A DNA stretch of 64,000 bases from Cryptomeria japonica (taxonomy: Eukaryota; Streptophyta; Pinopsida; Cupressales; Cupressaceae), in contig NC_081411.1 in NCBI RefSeq assembly GCF_030272615.1, forward strand, positions 835,438,136 to 835,502,135. Reading direction: 5' to 3'. The position numbers were made by a program, and so were the translations under genes. Every line of letters begins with the position of its first letter. Within the stretch, counting starts at the first letter, position 1. The notes under the pieces were generated by a model. The model saw nothing but the letters and a program-made list of their open reading frames with translations, made no database searches and had not been told where the DNA came from. Shown here piece by piece: positions 1 through 11,607 of this stretch.

Positions 1-439
1 AATACAACAAAGTACAAGGAGGTTTTGTGGTACTTACCGGCTCTCCTGCCTCTGCTGGCCTCTGAAATCGGTGAACGCGATCGAATCTGTGAACCATTGC
101 CATCGCTGCTGACTGCTGCTGCTCTATTCTCGCTTTGCACTCTGATCTCTTGAAGGTGTGGATGACAATGAGGATGTTTTCCCCTCATGGTCTATTTATA
201 GACTGCCCTAGCCTTAGTCCCAGCCCTCATTTCCCGAGTCAGTCTTCGTTATCCCGTGATTCTGTCACTTTATCTGATCAGTCCATTCTAGCCTTTCTTT
301 CTTATCGAGAGATTGTCTGTGATCTTTTCAGACATTTTTCATCCAATCTCTCGAGGGGGCATATCATTCCCATCTTGGGGCAACTTTGTATCAGTTCATC
401 TTATCTTCTTTGAAACAACGCAACAAGCCGCATTGTCTC
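1..439 (+). mobile_element. 3' internal tail of an LTR retrotransposon
   Basis: This stretch lies directly upstream of a polypurine tract and LTR start, so it is read as the untranslated 3' interior of a plus-strand LTR element whose coding part is outside the window. A 92-codon open frame at 135-413 resembles no family I know and is probably chance. No pol domain is visible here. Confidence 0.5.
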
Positions 440-453
440 AAAGAGGGGCAAAA
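440..453 (+). promoter_or_regulatory. Polypurine tract of LTR element
   Basis: AAAGAGGGGCAAAA sits immediately before a TGTAGACACC LTR start. This is the usual place and composition of the plus-strand priming site of reverse transcription, and it shows that the following LTR is a 3' LTR. Confidence 0.75.
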
Positions 454-1239
454 TGTAGACACCTAAAATTGTCATGTCTAATTAAATAAATATTTTATTT
501 ATTTAATTATTTTAGCCTAATTCTTCTATTAATTAAATAAATCTTTATTTATTTAATTAATTCATTTATCCTCTTCTAGCCTTATTTCTTATTTAAATAA
601 ATACCTTTATTTATTTAAATTATCCTTTTCTTAAATTAAATAAATATTTTATTTATTTAATTGATCCCTATTCTTCTATTAATTAAATAAATCTTTATTT
701 ATTTAATTAATTCATTAACCTTTTTCTACCCATGACACATGTCATTCATCTCTTAATTCATGCACTACCTACCCCTTTCATTATTTTATTATTTTCTTTT
801 ACCTACCCTCTAATCATAGCCAACCTCCTTTTACACCTCTCAATCTTATCCCTCCATTTCTTATAGTGTCTTCTATATAAGGAGATGCTTCCTTCATTAT
901 CTAACCCTAACTACTTGATCAATTGACTACACTACGCTTTGCACTTTCATATGTGATCCTACTTGCAACCACATTTCCGTTCTTTGTTGAGCTCTTGTGC
1001 ACATAAAATCTGAGAGCAAATATATCAAGCAAGATCAATGGAGATAGGAAGAATGGAGATCCAAACCCTATTGGACATGTGATGGTATAATCTTTGTGAT
1101 TTCATTTGATTTGCATTGTCTTAGGTAATCTTCATATGTTATGGTGGATCTTTGTTGTTGTTAGGCTAGGGTTTTGTGGTTGAATCCATTTAGTCTTTCA
1201 ATATTGTTATTATTGTTATCCATTTTCACCGTATACACA
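454..1239 (+). mobile_element. 3' LTR, TGTAGAC family (Gypsy-type)
   Basis: The LTR begins TGTAGACACC after the polypurine tract. It has an AT-rich palindromic U3 and a TATA-like stretch (CTATATAAGG) near 873-882, followed by the probable transcribed R/U5. The end is placed near GTATACACA at about 1239 because an unrelated repeat begins just after; this end is approximate. LTRs of similar design on the minus strand occur at 35638-37375 and 41923-43372. Assignment to Gypsy rests on the overall design, not on a visible pol gene. Confidence 0.6.
480..712. repeat. Five AT-rich hairpins in the LTR U3
   Basis: Five near-perfect palindromes lie at 480-508, 528-562, 591-620, 634-662 and 678-712. Each is built from AATTAAATAAAT arms around a short CTTT or ATTTT centre. 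The second and fifth are almost identical, which suggests duplication of a hairpin-plus-spacer unit. Similar AAATAAAT palindromes are in the LTRs at 36900-37340 and 43060-43270. Confidence 0.85.
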
Positions 1240-1247
1240 CGTAGCTA

Positions 1248-1737
1248 GATATTATTGACAACCAATTAGAGCTACTAGGCAACAAAGTAGAAATTAACAA
1301 AAAAAAGAGTGAAACTAAAACGTAAGATTTGTTGGAGCATAAATTCCAATACCCTTCTTAATGCTACAACATTAGATGGATAATAATGTAAAAAATAATA
1401 ATATAAATACATTATGTAGAAGCGGTTATTTGAAAATGGTTTTTAGATTAGGAAGACTTATTCAAATAGTTCTAGGTATAGTCATTGGGTCGTAATCATC
1501 ATTGGACACCATTTGCACATAAAGTTTCTATCATCTTTGTAAATGTATGATGCTAAACTTCTTAATTTTGGTTCTCCCTTTGAAGTAGGACACCAATCCT
1601 CATATGTTTACATTTTATAATCCTAATGAGATATAGTTTCTTTAATCCACAAACACTTCAAACTATTGAACATCTATTTATCCTCTATTGCATCTCTCCC
1701 TAGCTTCAAAGTGCCGACCTCTTCGAAAATAAAAGGA
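1248..1737 (-). repeat. Truncated second copy of Copia-like LTR plus interior
   Basis: This block closely repeats 2545-3030. Both contain the LTR edge ending TTGTTGGAGCA and then the same interior. The left side is cut, so only about 100 bp of LTR remains. It is either a tandem partial copy of the element at 2378-4039 or a recombination product of it. No long frame is open. Confidence 0.75.
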
Positions 1738-1844
1738 TGGTGAAAAATTATTCCAAGCAAAAGAAATACAAAGCAAGGGCATCAAACCACCCTATCAAGA
1801 TCCACCAAGTGATCTAACTGGAGAGACAAATTCAGGGGTATCTG

Positions 1845-2110
1845 ACTCTTATCCTCAACATTCTAGTTATGCATGTGATCAGAAGCCCATTTGGCCAGAC
1901 AGTTTGCAACACCATTCCACTCCCTAGGAATATGCAAAAAAGTAACAGACTCCAAAGAAGCACTCAAATGAAGAATTTGGTTAACAACCAAAATATATTG
2001 CTTTCTAAATCTTAACCAGTGTTCTCCAAAATTCTATTAGAGGCATTTGACATAGAAGGATTGGTCATTGATAAACCAAACTAATTTACAAAAATACCAC
2101 TGTTCTAGAG
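1845..2110 (-). pseudogene. LINE RNase H C-terminal fragment
   Basis: Minus-strand translation of about 1850-1995 gives VTFLHIPREWNGVANCLAKW followed by ASDH. This is the typical end of the RNase H domain at the 3' end of plant L1-type ORF2 proteins (family pattern IPRExN..AD.LAKWAS). In-frame stops lie upstream and downstream. The fragment is sandwiched between two copies of a Copia-like end, so it was probably caught up in their rearrangement. No endonuclease or RT segment is attached. Confidence 0.6.
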
Positions 2111-2377
2111 ATCACAATATAGAGACTCTTTGTTGCTTCCACTTGCAAAATTATGTCATGGCTAGTAGAAAAATAGTCATCTTGAATCTTTGACATCTAA
2201 ACAACAAAAGTTGAATCATACTCTGCACTAACCATAATTAGATGAAAATAAACATAGATGCACTATGGAATGAATATCCCACCACGTTCCAACTACAGAA
2301 GAAAACTGTAAGACACCCCTTGGAATAAATAAGTGTTCTCATGTATGGGTAGAAACAAGTCCTTAAGAATTAAAAGT

Positions 2378-4039
2378 TGAAACAATAAACACTACAAAAC
2401 AACAAACTCATCCTTGATTACTTTATTCTTTAACAAAAAAAATAAAATTATACACATAGCAAATGATCTTTTTATAATCATGCTAACTCATTTGACAACA
2501 AACTAAAACTATTGCTAGTGAAATATAACTGGTTGATAGTTAACTAGTTATTATTGACAACTAATTAGAGCTACTGGACAACAAAGTAGAAATTAACAAA
2601 AAGAAGAGTGAAACTAAAACCTAAGATTTGTTGGAGCATAAATTCCAATACCCTTCTTAATGCTACAACATTAGATTGATAATAACGTAAAGAAAAACAA
2701 TATAAATACATTATGTAGAAGTGGTTATTTGAAAATGGTTTTCAGACCAGGATGACTTATTCAAATAGCTCTAGGTATAGTCATCAAGTTGTAAACATCA
2801 TTGGACATCATTTGCACATAAAGTTTCTATCATCTTTGTAAAGGTACGATGTTGAACTTCTTAATTTTGGATCTCCCTGTAAAAAAGGACACCAATCCTC
2901 ATATGTTTGTTTTATAATCCTAATGAGATATAGTTTCTCTAATCCACAAACACTTCAAACTATTGAACATCTATTTATCCTCTATCACATCTCTCCCTAT
3001 CTTCAAAGTGTTGGCCTCTTCAAAATAAGATAAATGCCTCAATAAAAGTCACAGTGACTACTCATATTTAATGGTTCTTGAACAATGGTCATATTTACTA
3101 ATTCTTTTTTAGTTTCCCTTTAAGAATTTCCATTAGAAAACAATATCAAAACTTTTAACAATACCTTATATCTCTCAGCTTCAACTACTTACAGTTGTAG
3201 CAGGCTTCTTCACAACAATCTTTGGCAACTCCTTTTTCACCTCAGGATACAGTAGCAAACACAAATTTTGCATATGATATTGTTTTCTTTGTGGCTAGCT
3301 ATGCTCCTTCCACTGTGCCACATTGGCTGTATCTTGTCTCGTAGCCAATTATAGCTCCTCTTGATTGCTTTTGGATGAGTGTGAACATTAAGAAATCTAT
3401 ACAATAGATAAACATAGAAAAATTATCACATTGTTAAAACAATGCTCTCAACAATCGTTTTGAACATTTGTACATTTGAGAAACAACATAGACTTGCATC
3501 AATAACATATTGAAGTAAAGACTACTACAAAATGGCAGGTTTCAAATGACAACTCTGATACTAAATTGAAACAACAGATAGTAATAAGCTTTGATTACTT
3601 TATTCATCGATAAAAATATATATTTATATATGAAGACCCAACAACTTTGGTAAGCTTTAAACCACACACACTAAGCAACATATTAAGTCTAGAGAATGTT
3701 AGTCAACTCTGAGTGTTTAACACTTTTAAGCCTAGAAGTGTATTCTTAGTGTGACCACACACATTAAGCAATATATTAAGCCTAGAAAATGTCAGTCAAC
3801 TCTTTGTGTTTAACACTTTTAAGACTAGAAGTGCAAGCTTTGTGTGTGTGATTTAAGCTGTTCCAACAACTTTCCTATAATTATGTTAACTCATTTGACA
3901 ACAAACCAAATTTATCACTAGTGAATTATGATTGGCTGATAGTTAACTTAATCTTATTGACAACTAACTAGAATTGCTGGACAACAAACTAGAGATTAAT
4001 AATCACGACTAATACAAATAGCTAATAGTTGTTGGAGCA
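2378..4039 (-). mobile_element. Small non-autonomous Copia-like element
   Basis: The minus-strand reading is 5' LTR 3567-4039, primer-binding motif AGTATCAGAG just inside it (3553-3563), about 930 bp of interior without a long frame, and 3' LTR 2378-2638. Both LTRs begin TGCTCCAACA and end near TTGTTTCA. The 5' LTR is longer because it contains about 190 bp of tandem repeat. The TATCAGAG motif is the usual initiator-Met tRNA site of plant Copia elements. With no gag or pol frame it would depend on an autonomous relative. No convincing target duplication was seen. Confidence 0.6.
3661..3846. repeat. Two tandem 93-bp units
   Basis: Unit 1 (3661-3753) and unit 2 (3754-3846) both start ACCACACACA and share ATTAAG.CTAGA.AATGT and TGTTTAACACTTTTAAG. 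They lie inside the 5' LTR of the Copia-like element and explain why it is longer than its 3' LTR. Confidence 0.85.
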
Positions 4040-4054
4040 TATATTCCAAAATGA

Positions 4055-4440
4055 AAAATGTTCAAATGAAGGCATCTGGAGAGAGTCGAATATTTATTGT
4101 TTTTTACATCCCTCTGATCATAATCTCAGAGACAAGTAATTTATAATCTGATTTTCCAATAGCTTTAAGCTCGTTTTTGGAGGCACAATTTGAAGCTTTC
4201 GTAAACATGCTTCTCTGCATTAAAAACATATCAAAAAGCAAAACGAAATCAAGGGTTAATAATATTTTTCAGTTCGTGCTTATCTTATAGAAATTTTTGT
4301 ATATTATGGGGAGCCGTTGAGTTGGATTTCAATAATTCAAGATGTGTTATATAGTTAACATACTTGAAAGGCAATTTTCTTGGGATCATCTATGCGTAAG
4401 TATGCGCGCTAGTTCATGTAAGATACCAAATGTGAAGGAA
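4055..4440 (-). pseudogene. Broken K+ channel copy: exon 6-like and exon 2-like parts
   Basis: 4055-4214 matches exon 6 of the K+ channel gene at 21628-21867 (C-linker region), including the acceptor AG at its upstream edge. 4364-4440 matches the 3' half of exon 2 (22938-23015, end of S2 and the S2-S3 linker), including a GT donor. Only about 150 bp separates the two, whereas exons 3 to 5 and their introns occupy about 1.1 kb in the intact gene, so those exons have been deleted here. Conserved splice edges and intron flanks point to duplication at DNA level rather than a processed copy. The rest of exon 2 is at 11486-11607. Confidence 0.8.
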
Positions 4441-4458
4441 ATAAAAAAATACATAAAT

Positions 4459-4682
4459 TGATACAACAATAAACACAAAAATAATTTTTCTATTGATTCA
4501 ATGGATTAGCAATACAATAGCCTCATTATATAGAGGTCTTGAACAACTCAAAAGATTGCTAAAAGTAGAAGTGGACACATGGATATTTATGCAAAACTCT
4601 AGTTTAGACAATCTATTTTAATCTCATGCAAGATTGTAGTTCTTCTCATGTGATGTGAGAGAAATTACAAGAATATTCAACA
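4459..4682 (-). mobile_element. Short LTR with adjacent polypurine tract
   Basis: On the minus strand the LTR starts TGTTGAATATTC at 4682, directly after a polypurine tract AATTAAGGGGGATAA (4683-4697). It contains a CCTCTATATAATGAGG promoter-like stretch and probably ends TGTTGTATCA near 4459. It is the 3' LTR of a minus-strand element whose interior continues upward. A matching 5' LTR was not found. Confidence 0.55.
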
Positions 4683-5061
4683 TTATCCCCCTTAATTTTG
4701 ATCACTAATTGATTCAACACAACACCTTATATTTGATTTGTCTCTCAATGCAACAACATCTTATCTATGACTGGCTTCTATGAGCTTCACTCATACTTTT
4801 TCTTTTGACTTCTACAAATTTTTCTCTTATAGTGGTACCTTGTATTGTGTAGCAATTTGTGTTTGCATTGTAAATTCTTGGCTACAATTGCTTAAGGGTC
4901 CACTTTTTCTCTCTTCCTATAGAAATCTTCAATTCACCTATTTCTAAGGCTTGGATCTAATTTCAAACACTTCTCATTGATGGCTTAAATTGATTAAAAT
5001 TCACAATCCATGATCTTCTTCATGCAATTCAACCTTTTCTATCTGTGATCTTCAATCTATG
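4683..5061 (-). mobile_element. Decayed interior next to the 4459-4682 LTR
   Basis: Pyrimidine-rich, low-complexity sequence with no recognisable coding domain on either strand. It is placed in the element by position only: it lies between a polypurine tract and a LINE 5' region. Confidence 0.3.
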
Positions 5062-7350
5062 ACTTTGAATTTGGTGGTTCCAATTCCATGATTTACAAAT
5101 CAACTTTTTCTAATCTGTGATCTTTTAATCTATAACTTTGACTTTGGTGGTTTTTGTTGCCCTTGGTGCTATCTTCTTTGTCTACAAAAAAATTGTGATC
5201 CTTACCTTTTTTAACAATGGCTTTTGCTGCATAGGCCTAATTAATAAACCCATGCCTAATTAATAAACTTGCAAGAATAATCAATCAGCTTGTCAATTAA
5301 TCAATTCATTAATAAGCCCCCATAAAATTGTAAATTAATTAACCCGCCAAAGTAAAGCCCCCCACCAATTAATAATCTTGCTAGAGTAACAATTAATTAG
5401 CTTGCTAAAGTAACTAAAATAGTTCTAGAATCCACAACCCCTATAGATCCCATGGCACCCGTTACCCTTGTAGCTCTTATAGTGTCTGTTGTTCCACCCT
5501 AGGTTGCTACATCCACTCCTGCACTTTGAATTTGGTGGTTCCATGATTTTTTTTCTAATACGAGATCTTTTGTAATCTCCCCTTTCTAGCATTCATAGCA
5601 TGATGTTGTCATTAGCCTATTTACCCATGGTCCCATAGGCTAACCCGAAAATTAAAGGGACTTAGAGGACATTTGGCCTAGATAGTTTTAGTTGCATGCC
5701 ATTTTGAGGGGTTTTGAGGCAAATTTGGGCACACTTACTATTTATAGTAAGTCATTCTGGACATGGTTGGACATCTAGTGGTAGTGACATGTCGATGGTA
5801 ATTGTTTAAAATCAACAAGAAGATTTATTTATCATTGATATGATTTATTATGCGTTAATAAAGTTATTTTATAAAGTTAAATTTAGTTATTTAATTATTT
5901 ATTAATGCATAGTCTATAGATGTGGGAAATATTTAAATAAAAGAGTTCCCCTTTATTCTATAATACATTAGAGACATTAAAAAAGTGGTGAAGGAAAATC
6001 ATGTTACATGGTATAGGGAATACTAAAGAAAAATCGATTGCGATAAAATATGGGCCAAAAAAGCAATTGTGAGAAAATAGGGGCGAAAAAGAAAAAATCT
6101 TGAAATTATAGGAAAGGGCAAAAAGGGTGATTTTGTTTATCCCACATTGACAAGAGGAGTGAATGAGATTTTAGAAAGGGTTATAAAAGAGATTGAAGAG
6201 TCCTCTTTTATCATGCTGGGTTGAATAACGAATTTATGAAATTGTTTGGAGAGTTCATCTTCAAGGGCTTGGAAGACAAAATCCCTCTTTGCTTGCAATT
6301 CCTACGCTGTTGGAAGACAGTCTGAGAATTTTTGTGGGCATCAAGGTAAAATTTGATTTTATTATTAGTTGTTCATGTTCTTTGAAGGATTTATAGACTT
6401 TCAAGGGGTTTGATTTGAGAAGTTGGGACTGTTTTTTGGATTAATATTATTGAGACTAACTCTTCTTGAGATAGCTTTACCAATTTACCTCCTCCTGTGA
6501 GTTTTGTGGAAGTCGTACAAGCTGGAAAGGTGTCATAATGATCCGGGACACCATTGGGAGGGTTGTACATGACCAAGTAGCTACTAAAAGCAACGTGCCG
6601 GGTTGTATTTAACTGGGAAAGGTGTCATATAGGTTTGAGAACACCAATTGGCAACCACGTTTTTGTTTGCAACAATTTTGAGAAGTGTCGTACCACCTAG
6701 GAGCTGCATAATTAGGGTTTATGTTGACATATCTGGGCATTTAGACTAGTGGTGAAGACCGGTCAATGCTACAACAGATAAGAGTTTGACTGAACTTCTC
6801 CTTGTTCATTGAATGCCAAGTTTGGACGTGGAAATAAGACTAAATTATACCTACCAGTGTTTGAAGACATATATGGTCGGCATTGATATTTACATCTGAT
6901 TGTAATGTTTGGACATATTTAATGATATCAGAAGTGAGGTTAGTTTTGAATACCTAAGTTGGAATTTGGTTTATGTATTCTTATATATCTTTCTACATAA
7001 TTCTATTTGCATTTGAAAATAAACCATAAACTCAAAATAAAATTAGAAAATCAGACTTCAAAATGAATTCATTCTAAGTGTTTGACAGAATGCCAAACAA
7101 TCCATATTAATTAAACAAGGGAAAAGGGATAGGGGATCTTACATCTTTAATCTATAACTTTAACTTTGGTGTTTTTTGTTGCCCCTAGTGCTATCTTCTT
7201 TGTCTACAAAAAAATTGTGATCCTTACCTTTTTTAACAATGGCTTTTGTCGTTTCCACAACCCCTACAACTCCTGTAGTGTCCGTTGCCCCTCCCGAGGT
7301 TGTTGCGTCCACTCCTATAATGACTTCCTTGCTTGGTTTGGGACCTTCTC
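5062..7350 (+). repeat. Tandemly duplicated LINE 5' end, interrupted by a solo LTR
   Basis: Unit 1 (5062-5521) and unit 2 (5522-5570 joined to 7144-7350) both run from CTTTGAATTTGGTGGTTCC through GCTATCTTCTTTGTCTAC to a start codon (ATGGCTTTTG) and a Thr/Pro/Val-rich coding stretch. Unit 1 carries about 195 bp of extra AT-rich sequence (5234-5430) with repeated AATTAATAA words. Unit 2 is split by the solo LTR at 5571-7143. Duplicated 5' ends could be tandem promoter monomers of a LINE or a simple duplication. Confidence 0.7.
5571..7143 (+). mobile_element. Solo LTR with TSD TCTTT
   Basis: The insert starts TGTAATCTCC and ends GGGGATCTTACA. It is flanked by TCTTT at 5566-5570 and 7144-7148. 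Removing it restores GATCTTTAATCTATAAC, which matches the uninterrupted copy at about 5120-5140, so the boundaries are checked by an empty-site paralogue. A TATAAAAG box near 6182 suggests plus orientation. There is no internal coding region. The superfamily is probably Gypsy on length and termini, but this is not proven. Confidence 0.88.
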
Positions 7351-9779
7351 TGTTGGACATATGCTGGATTTTGTTAAGTGTTGTCATTGATGTCAACACT
7401 GTATCCTAGTTGGAGAATATCCCAGTTGGATCTATCTCGGTTAGTCTTGGTGATCATTTTGGTTTTGGCTATGATTCTGATCCGATATGATCAGACCTTT
7501 GGAATTAGTTTTGGATGCTTATTCTGATGGTTATATGCTTGCCATATTCTGGTGGTTTCATGGTTTGGTTATCGCTTTTGGTATTTCCGGTTACTGACTT
7601 GTTCTTGGCTTTCTTGGCTAGCTTTTGGCTTTACCGACTTCTGGCGTTCCTGGTTAGCTTTACCGATATGCTATTTTGGTGACTTGGTCAGTGGATTTTG
7701 GGTCCGACTTATGGAATCGATTTCTATCATGTTGTTGGTGCTTCTTGATCATATCCCGAGCATTTGACAACTTTGCATTGGATGGTGTGCTATTATGGTG
7801 GTCCTATTTGGATCCGGTTAAACTTTCACCGAGGGTTTCTACCGACAAGTGAAGCATGTTGGATCTTGGTCTCAGCGGAATCCCCGACGGATATAATTGT
7901 TTGGTTACTTGATTTAGGTCCATGCTATGTAATGTAAATCATAATATTGGTCCGGTGATATCATGTGATGTAATTTTTGTAATTATGGGTTTAGGATTTA
8001 GCCGACCTTGTCAATAAGGTTGATGATCTATATTTATAGGTGACTTATTCATGTAGTTTGGATATGGATAGATCAATGGTTATGGTTGGTTAAGTTTACA
8101 TTATCAGAGAAAAAATTAAGTGCGAATAAAGTCATATCATTTAGGTGAAGGTTGGAAAGGTTTTGTATTGTAGAGGAGACATCAGTGCTTAACCGGAACT
8201 GTATCAGACATTAGTAGATGCTACTTTCATGGTTCATTGTTTTCTGGATTGTAGTCCGATGATTTTGTAAGTCAGTGAGACTTCCCTTTGTGATGAGCAG
8301 TGCGCTCTAAGCTGTTGGCCTTTCTGCATGTGCAAAACCCATTGTAATTATTCATAATACTAATGTAGAGTATTCATCTGATTGTGGGTAGGGTTTCCCA
8401 CCGTGGTTTTTCCCTTTCTGGGTTTTCCACGTCAAAATATTGGTGTTATGTGTGTTGTGATTTCATGATATATATTTCATTGTGTTGTGCTTCGGTATAA
8501 GGTTTATAATTGAATTAATTGCTGTTATTGTTAGTAAATTGATTCACCCCCCCTCTCAGTTTACTGCCGGTATCAGTGCATTCCAACAATGCTTGGGGTG
8601 ACCCTTTCCAGTGGGGTTGGGCCTGGGCCTGACTCCATTTTAGTGGGCGGTGATGCTGCTCCTATTGATTCATATGGTGGTCATGCGAGGACTTCTAATG
8701 GTGGTGGTCTTGCCAAGGATATTGTGGGTACCGAGGTTCCTCTTGGGCCTTTTCTATTGTTGGTGGGTGAAGCTTTGCCCATGTTGCCATATCTGCGGCT
8801 GCTTGTCTTCCCATGGGGAAATATCACCCCCTTCCTAGTACCAAAATGTCTCTTGATATGGTCTGTGGCCAAGATGTGGTTGAAAATATTGATTTCTACC
8901 AACGTTGTGGGTTGGTGTGCCGATTGGCTGGGTTCTGACCTTCTCTCCTTGATCTCCATCATTGGGTGAGTGATTCTTGGAAGCCTTGAGTTGTTGATAG
9001 AATTGAGATTTACCCTTGTGCTAAAGGTTTTTTCATTGCTTCCTTTGTTTCTTTTGATGATAATGACATAGTATTGGGCAAGTTGTGGGCTTGGTAGGTT
9101 AACTCTATCTTGGTCAAACCCTGGACAACTTCTTTTAACCTTCTTACTGAACCACTCAATCTGCATTTGGTATGGGTTCACCTTCCCAATATTCTCCTTC
9201 ATTTCTAGGAGCATTCTTATTACGAGGCCATTGGTAACTCTATTGGCTGATTCTTGAAGGTTGATGATTCCATGTCCTCCATGGGTCATTTCACCTTTTC
9301 TCTCATTTTTATCAACATTGACATCTCTATACCTCTCCCTAGGGATGTAGTTCTTATGGTCAAAGATGCTTCTCAACGGGTCACTTAGCTTTGGATTATT
9401 CTCTCTCATGATATAAAGGTGTTTCTACTTGGTGGAAAAATGCTACTGCTGATCATTTGACTATCAAGGCTTCCGATTATGATTCTGATACTCCTCACAT
9501 GCAGATGATGACTCCAATCGGGATGAGGTTGTGCCTTTTACTGTGGTTGAGGCCTTTGTTGTCCCCCTAGTTGCTACTGGTGTAGCCTCCTCTACCATTA
9601 AGGATTCTACTCCTGTTGCTCCTATTCTACATCAACGGTTTGCTCTTGGTGAGTCTGTTTCTGATGTTGTTTTGCTGGAACAATCCACTCTAGTTGTAGA
9701 CATAAACTTTGAGGGGATCTCCCTGCCTGATCCTTCTTTTGATGTTTCTAATAATTATATTGCTTGGATTGTGGTATGA
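7239..9779 (+). pseudogene. LINE ORF1 (DUF4283-type gag) pseudogene
   Basis: The start is placed at ATG 7239, followed by a Pro/Thr/Val-rich segment. The frame resumes after the LTR insertion at 7351-8588. The segment at 8860-9420 resembles the DUF4283 domain of plant L1 ORF1 proteins, with pieces such as WVSDSWKP, IYPCAKGFFIASFVSFDDND and LWAW.VNSILVKPW.TSFN, but several in-frame stops. A related fragment on the other strand (28016-29215) keeps the CCHC knuckle; here that part is deleted and the frame jumps to a STWWKNATADH segment near 9425. 9531-9779 is open but unrecognised. Low confidence that this tail still belongs to ORF1. Confidence 0.6.
7351..8588 (+). mobile_element. LTR inserted in LINE ORF1
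   Basis: It starts TGTTGGACATATGC and ends with TTCACCCCCCCTCTCAG and then CATTCCAACA. The same C-rich U5 end is present in the LTRs at 48857-50527 and 31504-32302. The text CCCACCGTGGTTTTTCCC near 8399 is shared with the LTR near 50080. No clean 5-bp target duplication is visible, so the exact ends could be off by some bases or the site was rearranged. Confidence 0.7.
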
Positions 9780-10842
9780 CATAGGCAAAAAGGTAAGTCT
9801 CCCCCATCCCCACCCTCCCCCCAACTCATCCGTGTCAATTTTTGGGTGTTTCTCCCAACTCTTGAGTCATGTCTGTTTGGGTTGTTGTTGGTTTGGTAGG
9901 CCTTTAATAGTGGTCTTTTTACTTGCTATTAAAGGCCCATCCAAGATGATCTTGTTTAAGGTCAACACCCTTGTTTTGATGCCTTTCTTTTTTGCCACCT
10001 ACAGGCTATTTGTATATAGGGCCAACATCCTATTTTTCTTGCTTCTTTTAATAAAAACAATGGCTTTATTTGTTGTGATCTCATTTTGCATGACTTCCTC
10101 CTTTCGCACAACCTTTCTATTAACATGTAGTGGCCCTTCAAATTCAGATCTAGTGATTTTGTTGTCTTGTAGCCTCGTTGATGCAGTTTCTTTAGCAGGA
10201 ACTTGGGCAACATCTTCTTTACAAATTGGATGAATCAAACAAAAATGACTTTATCTTGCAATTTAATTTGTTCATTTTTCTTCTTCCTTCACTGACTTCT
10301 AAAAAACAACCACACCTTTGATTGACTTCTTTCTCTTGTTGCAATGACTTTCAACTATGCAATGATAATATACTTAGTGATTTCTTCCTCCTTTGCCAAC
10401 AATGACTTGGGTGATTCTTTTGTTTGGTGGTGGTTTGCAAGAAATATCTATGATCTACTTTTTAGGAGTTCCTCCAACTACCTTTCTCTTTACAACTATG
10501 ATTAATTCCTTCCTTTTTATAATGGAGTCTTAAATAATAGTAAATTAAGATTTCTCCTTTTTAAACTGTGATATCTTTAGTTTCCAAGGATTCTAGTGAC
10601 CTCAAATTCTTGATTGTAGGAGGTTTTCTTGCTTTTTCTATGAATTTTCTTTCCCCTTATGCTAAGTTCACAATAATTTACTTCTAAGTTGCCATCTCCA
10701 CCTTTCAAACAACAATAACTAAAAAAAATGATTTATTTTATCTGTTGAGTGATCTATTTTTTTAATAGTGACAAATTTAACACTTTACACAATCTTTTGC
10801 TTCTGCCAATTTTTTTGAAGTCAAATAACCTTTTCTAATATA
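9780..10842 (-). other. Decayed retroelement DNA
   Basis: There are overlapping short frames on both strands and none is recognised. Position suggests the 5' leader or gag region of a minus-strand Copia-type element, because a primer-binding motif follows at 10843-10854. The 174-codon plus frame at 9709-10233 is rich in Leu/Phe/Ser and looks like a chance frame in pyrimidine-rich DNA. Confidence 0.3.
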
Positions 10843-10854
10843 CTCTGATATCAA
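10843..10854 (-). promoter_or_regulatory. Copia-type primer-binding site
   Basis: The minus strand reads TTGATATCAGAG, one base from the TGGTATCAGAG core used by plant Copia elements for initiator-Met tRNA priming. No convincing LTR is recognisable on its upstream side, so this is a relic. Confidence 0.4.
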
Positions 10855-10949
10855 ATGAAGTTTATTCTTAGATGTACGTGTTAATTTTGCATGCCAAATG
10901 TATGGAGTAAAACACTAGTTTACTATCTATATTTAGAAAATGTAATCTT

Positions 10950-11469
10950 TATAAACGATTGTCCTTGTGCCATTTAAAACAATATGTAATGAATAATGAC
11001 AATTCACATGAGTTGAAAGGGTTCAATTTATAAAACTTTGAGATAATCTTGTGAGCCCTTTTAGAATCAAGGAGGAGTATGTTGACAAGTGATGCTTGCA
11101 TCTCACCACCATTCAACTCAACTTCACTACCATATGTAGTTTTGCATGTTTAGATAGTTAGTTTACATTAGTTTATTTTAGATAATAATTAGCGGTTTTT
11201 ATTTTCAAGTTTTTATGCCAGTTAAAAGGAGTTTTGCAATGCATAATAGATTCTATGATTTTTTGTTTATTTTAATGGTCTACAAGTTGTTTCTTGAGGC
11301 TGCAACCTTTATAAAATACTACCTTATTGTGTTACTTACATAGGCTAGAACAACATCTCTATATTGAGAGGAATCATGATGTAATCAAAAGTTTAAGTGA
11401 ATAAAACATTTTTGTTTGTTTGTTGTTGCAAATTTCTTTTTCTTTTGTATATTGTTTAATTATGTTTCA
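10950..11469 (+). mobile_element. 3' end and LTR of a plus-strand Copia element
   Basis: About 11020-11070 translates like the last residues of Copia RNase H (…KL.DN…SPFRIKEE). It is followed by a purine tract (AATCAAGGAGGAGTA) and an LTR starting TGTTGACAAGTG at 11080. The LTR has a CTTTATAAAATAC promoter-like stretch at about 11308 and a probable end near ATGTTTCA at 11469. The rest of the element is missing. It abuts the K+ channel exon relic at 11486. Confidence 0.6.
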
Positions 11470-11485
11470 AAAGCTATAGAAGAAG

Positions 11486-11607
11486 CTATTAGAGATATTA
11501 TTAAGAGCTACAATGAGAGGAGGAAGGAGTTCTTGTAGAAATCTTTCCTTAAAGGGTGAAACTCAAGCAAAGTATATCACCAAAGGATTAGAAAATTTTA
11601 CCACCAC
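11486..11607 (-). pseudogene. K+ channel exon 2 relic (S1 to S2 part)
   Basis: Matches the 5' half of exon 2 of the intact gene (23038-23153), with the conserved acceptor edge at 11607. It complements the fragment at 4364-4440: together they account for nearly all of exon 2, so about 7 kb of transposon DNA was inserted within this exon. Stops and small indels make it non-coding. Confidence 0.8.
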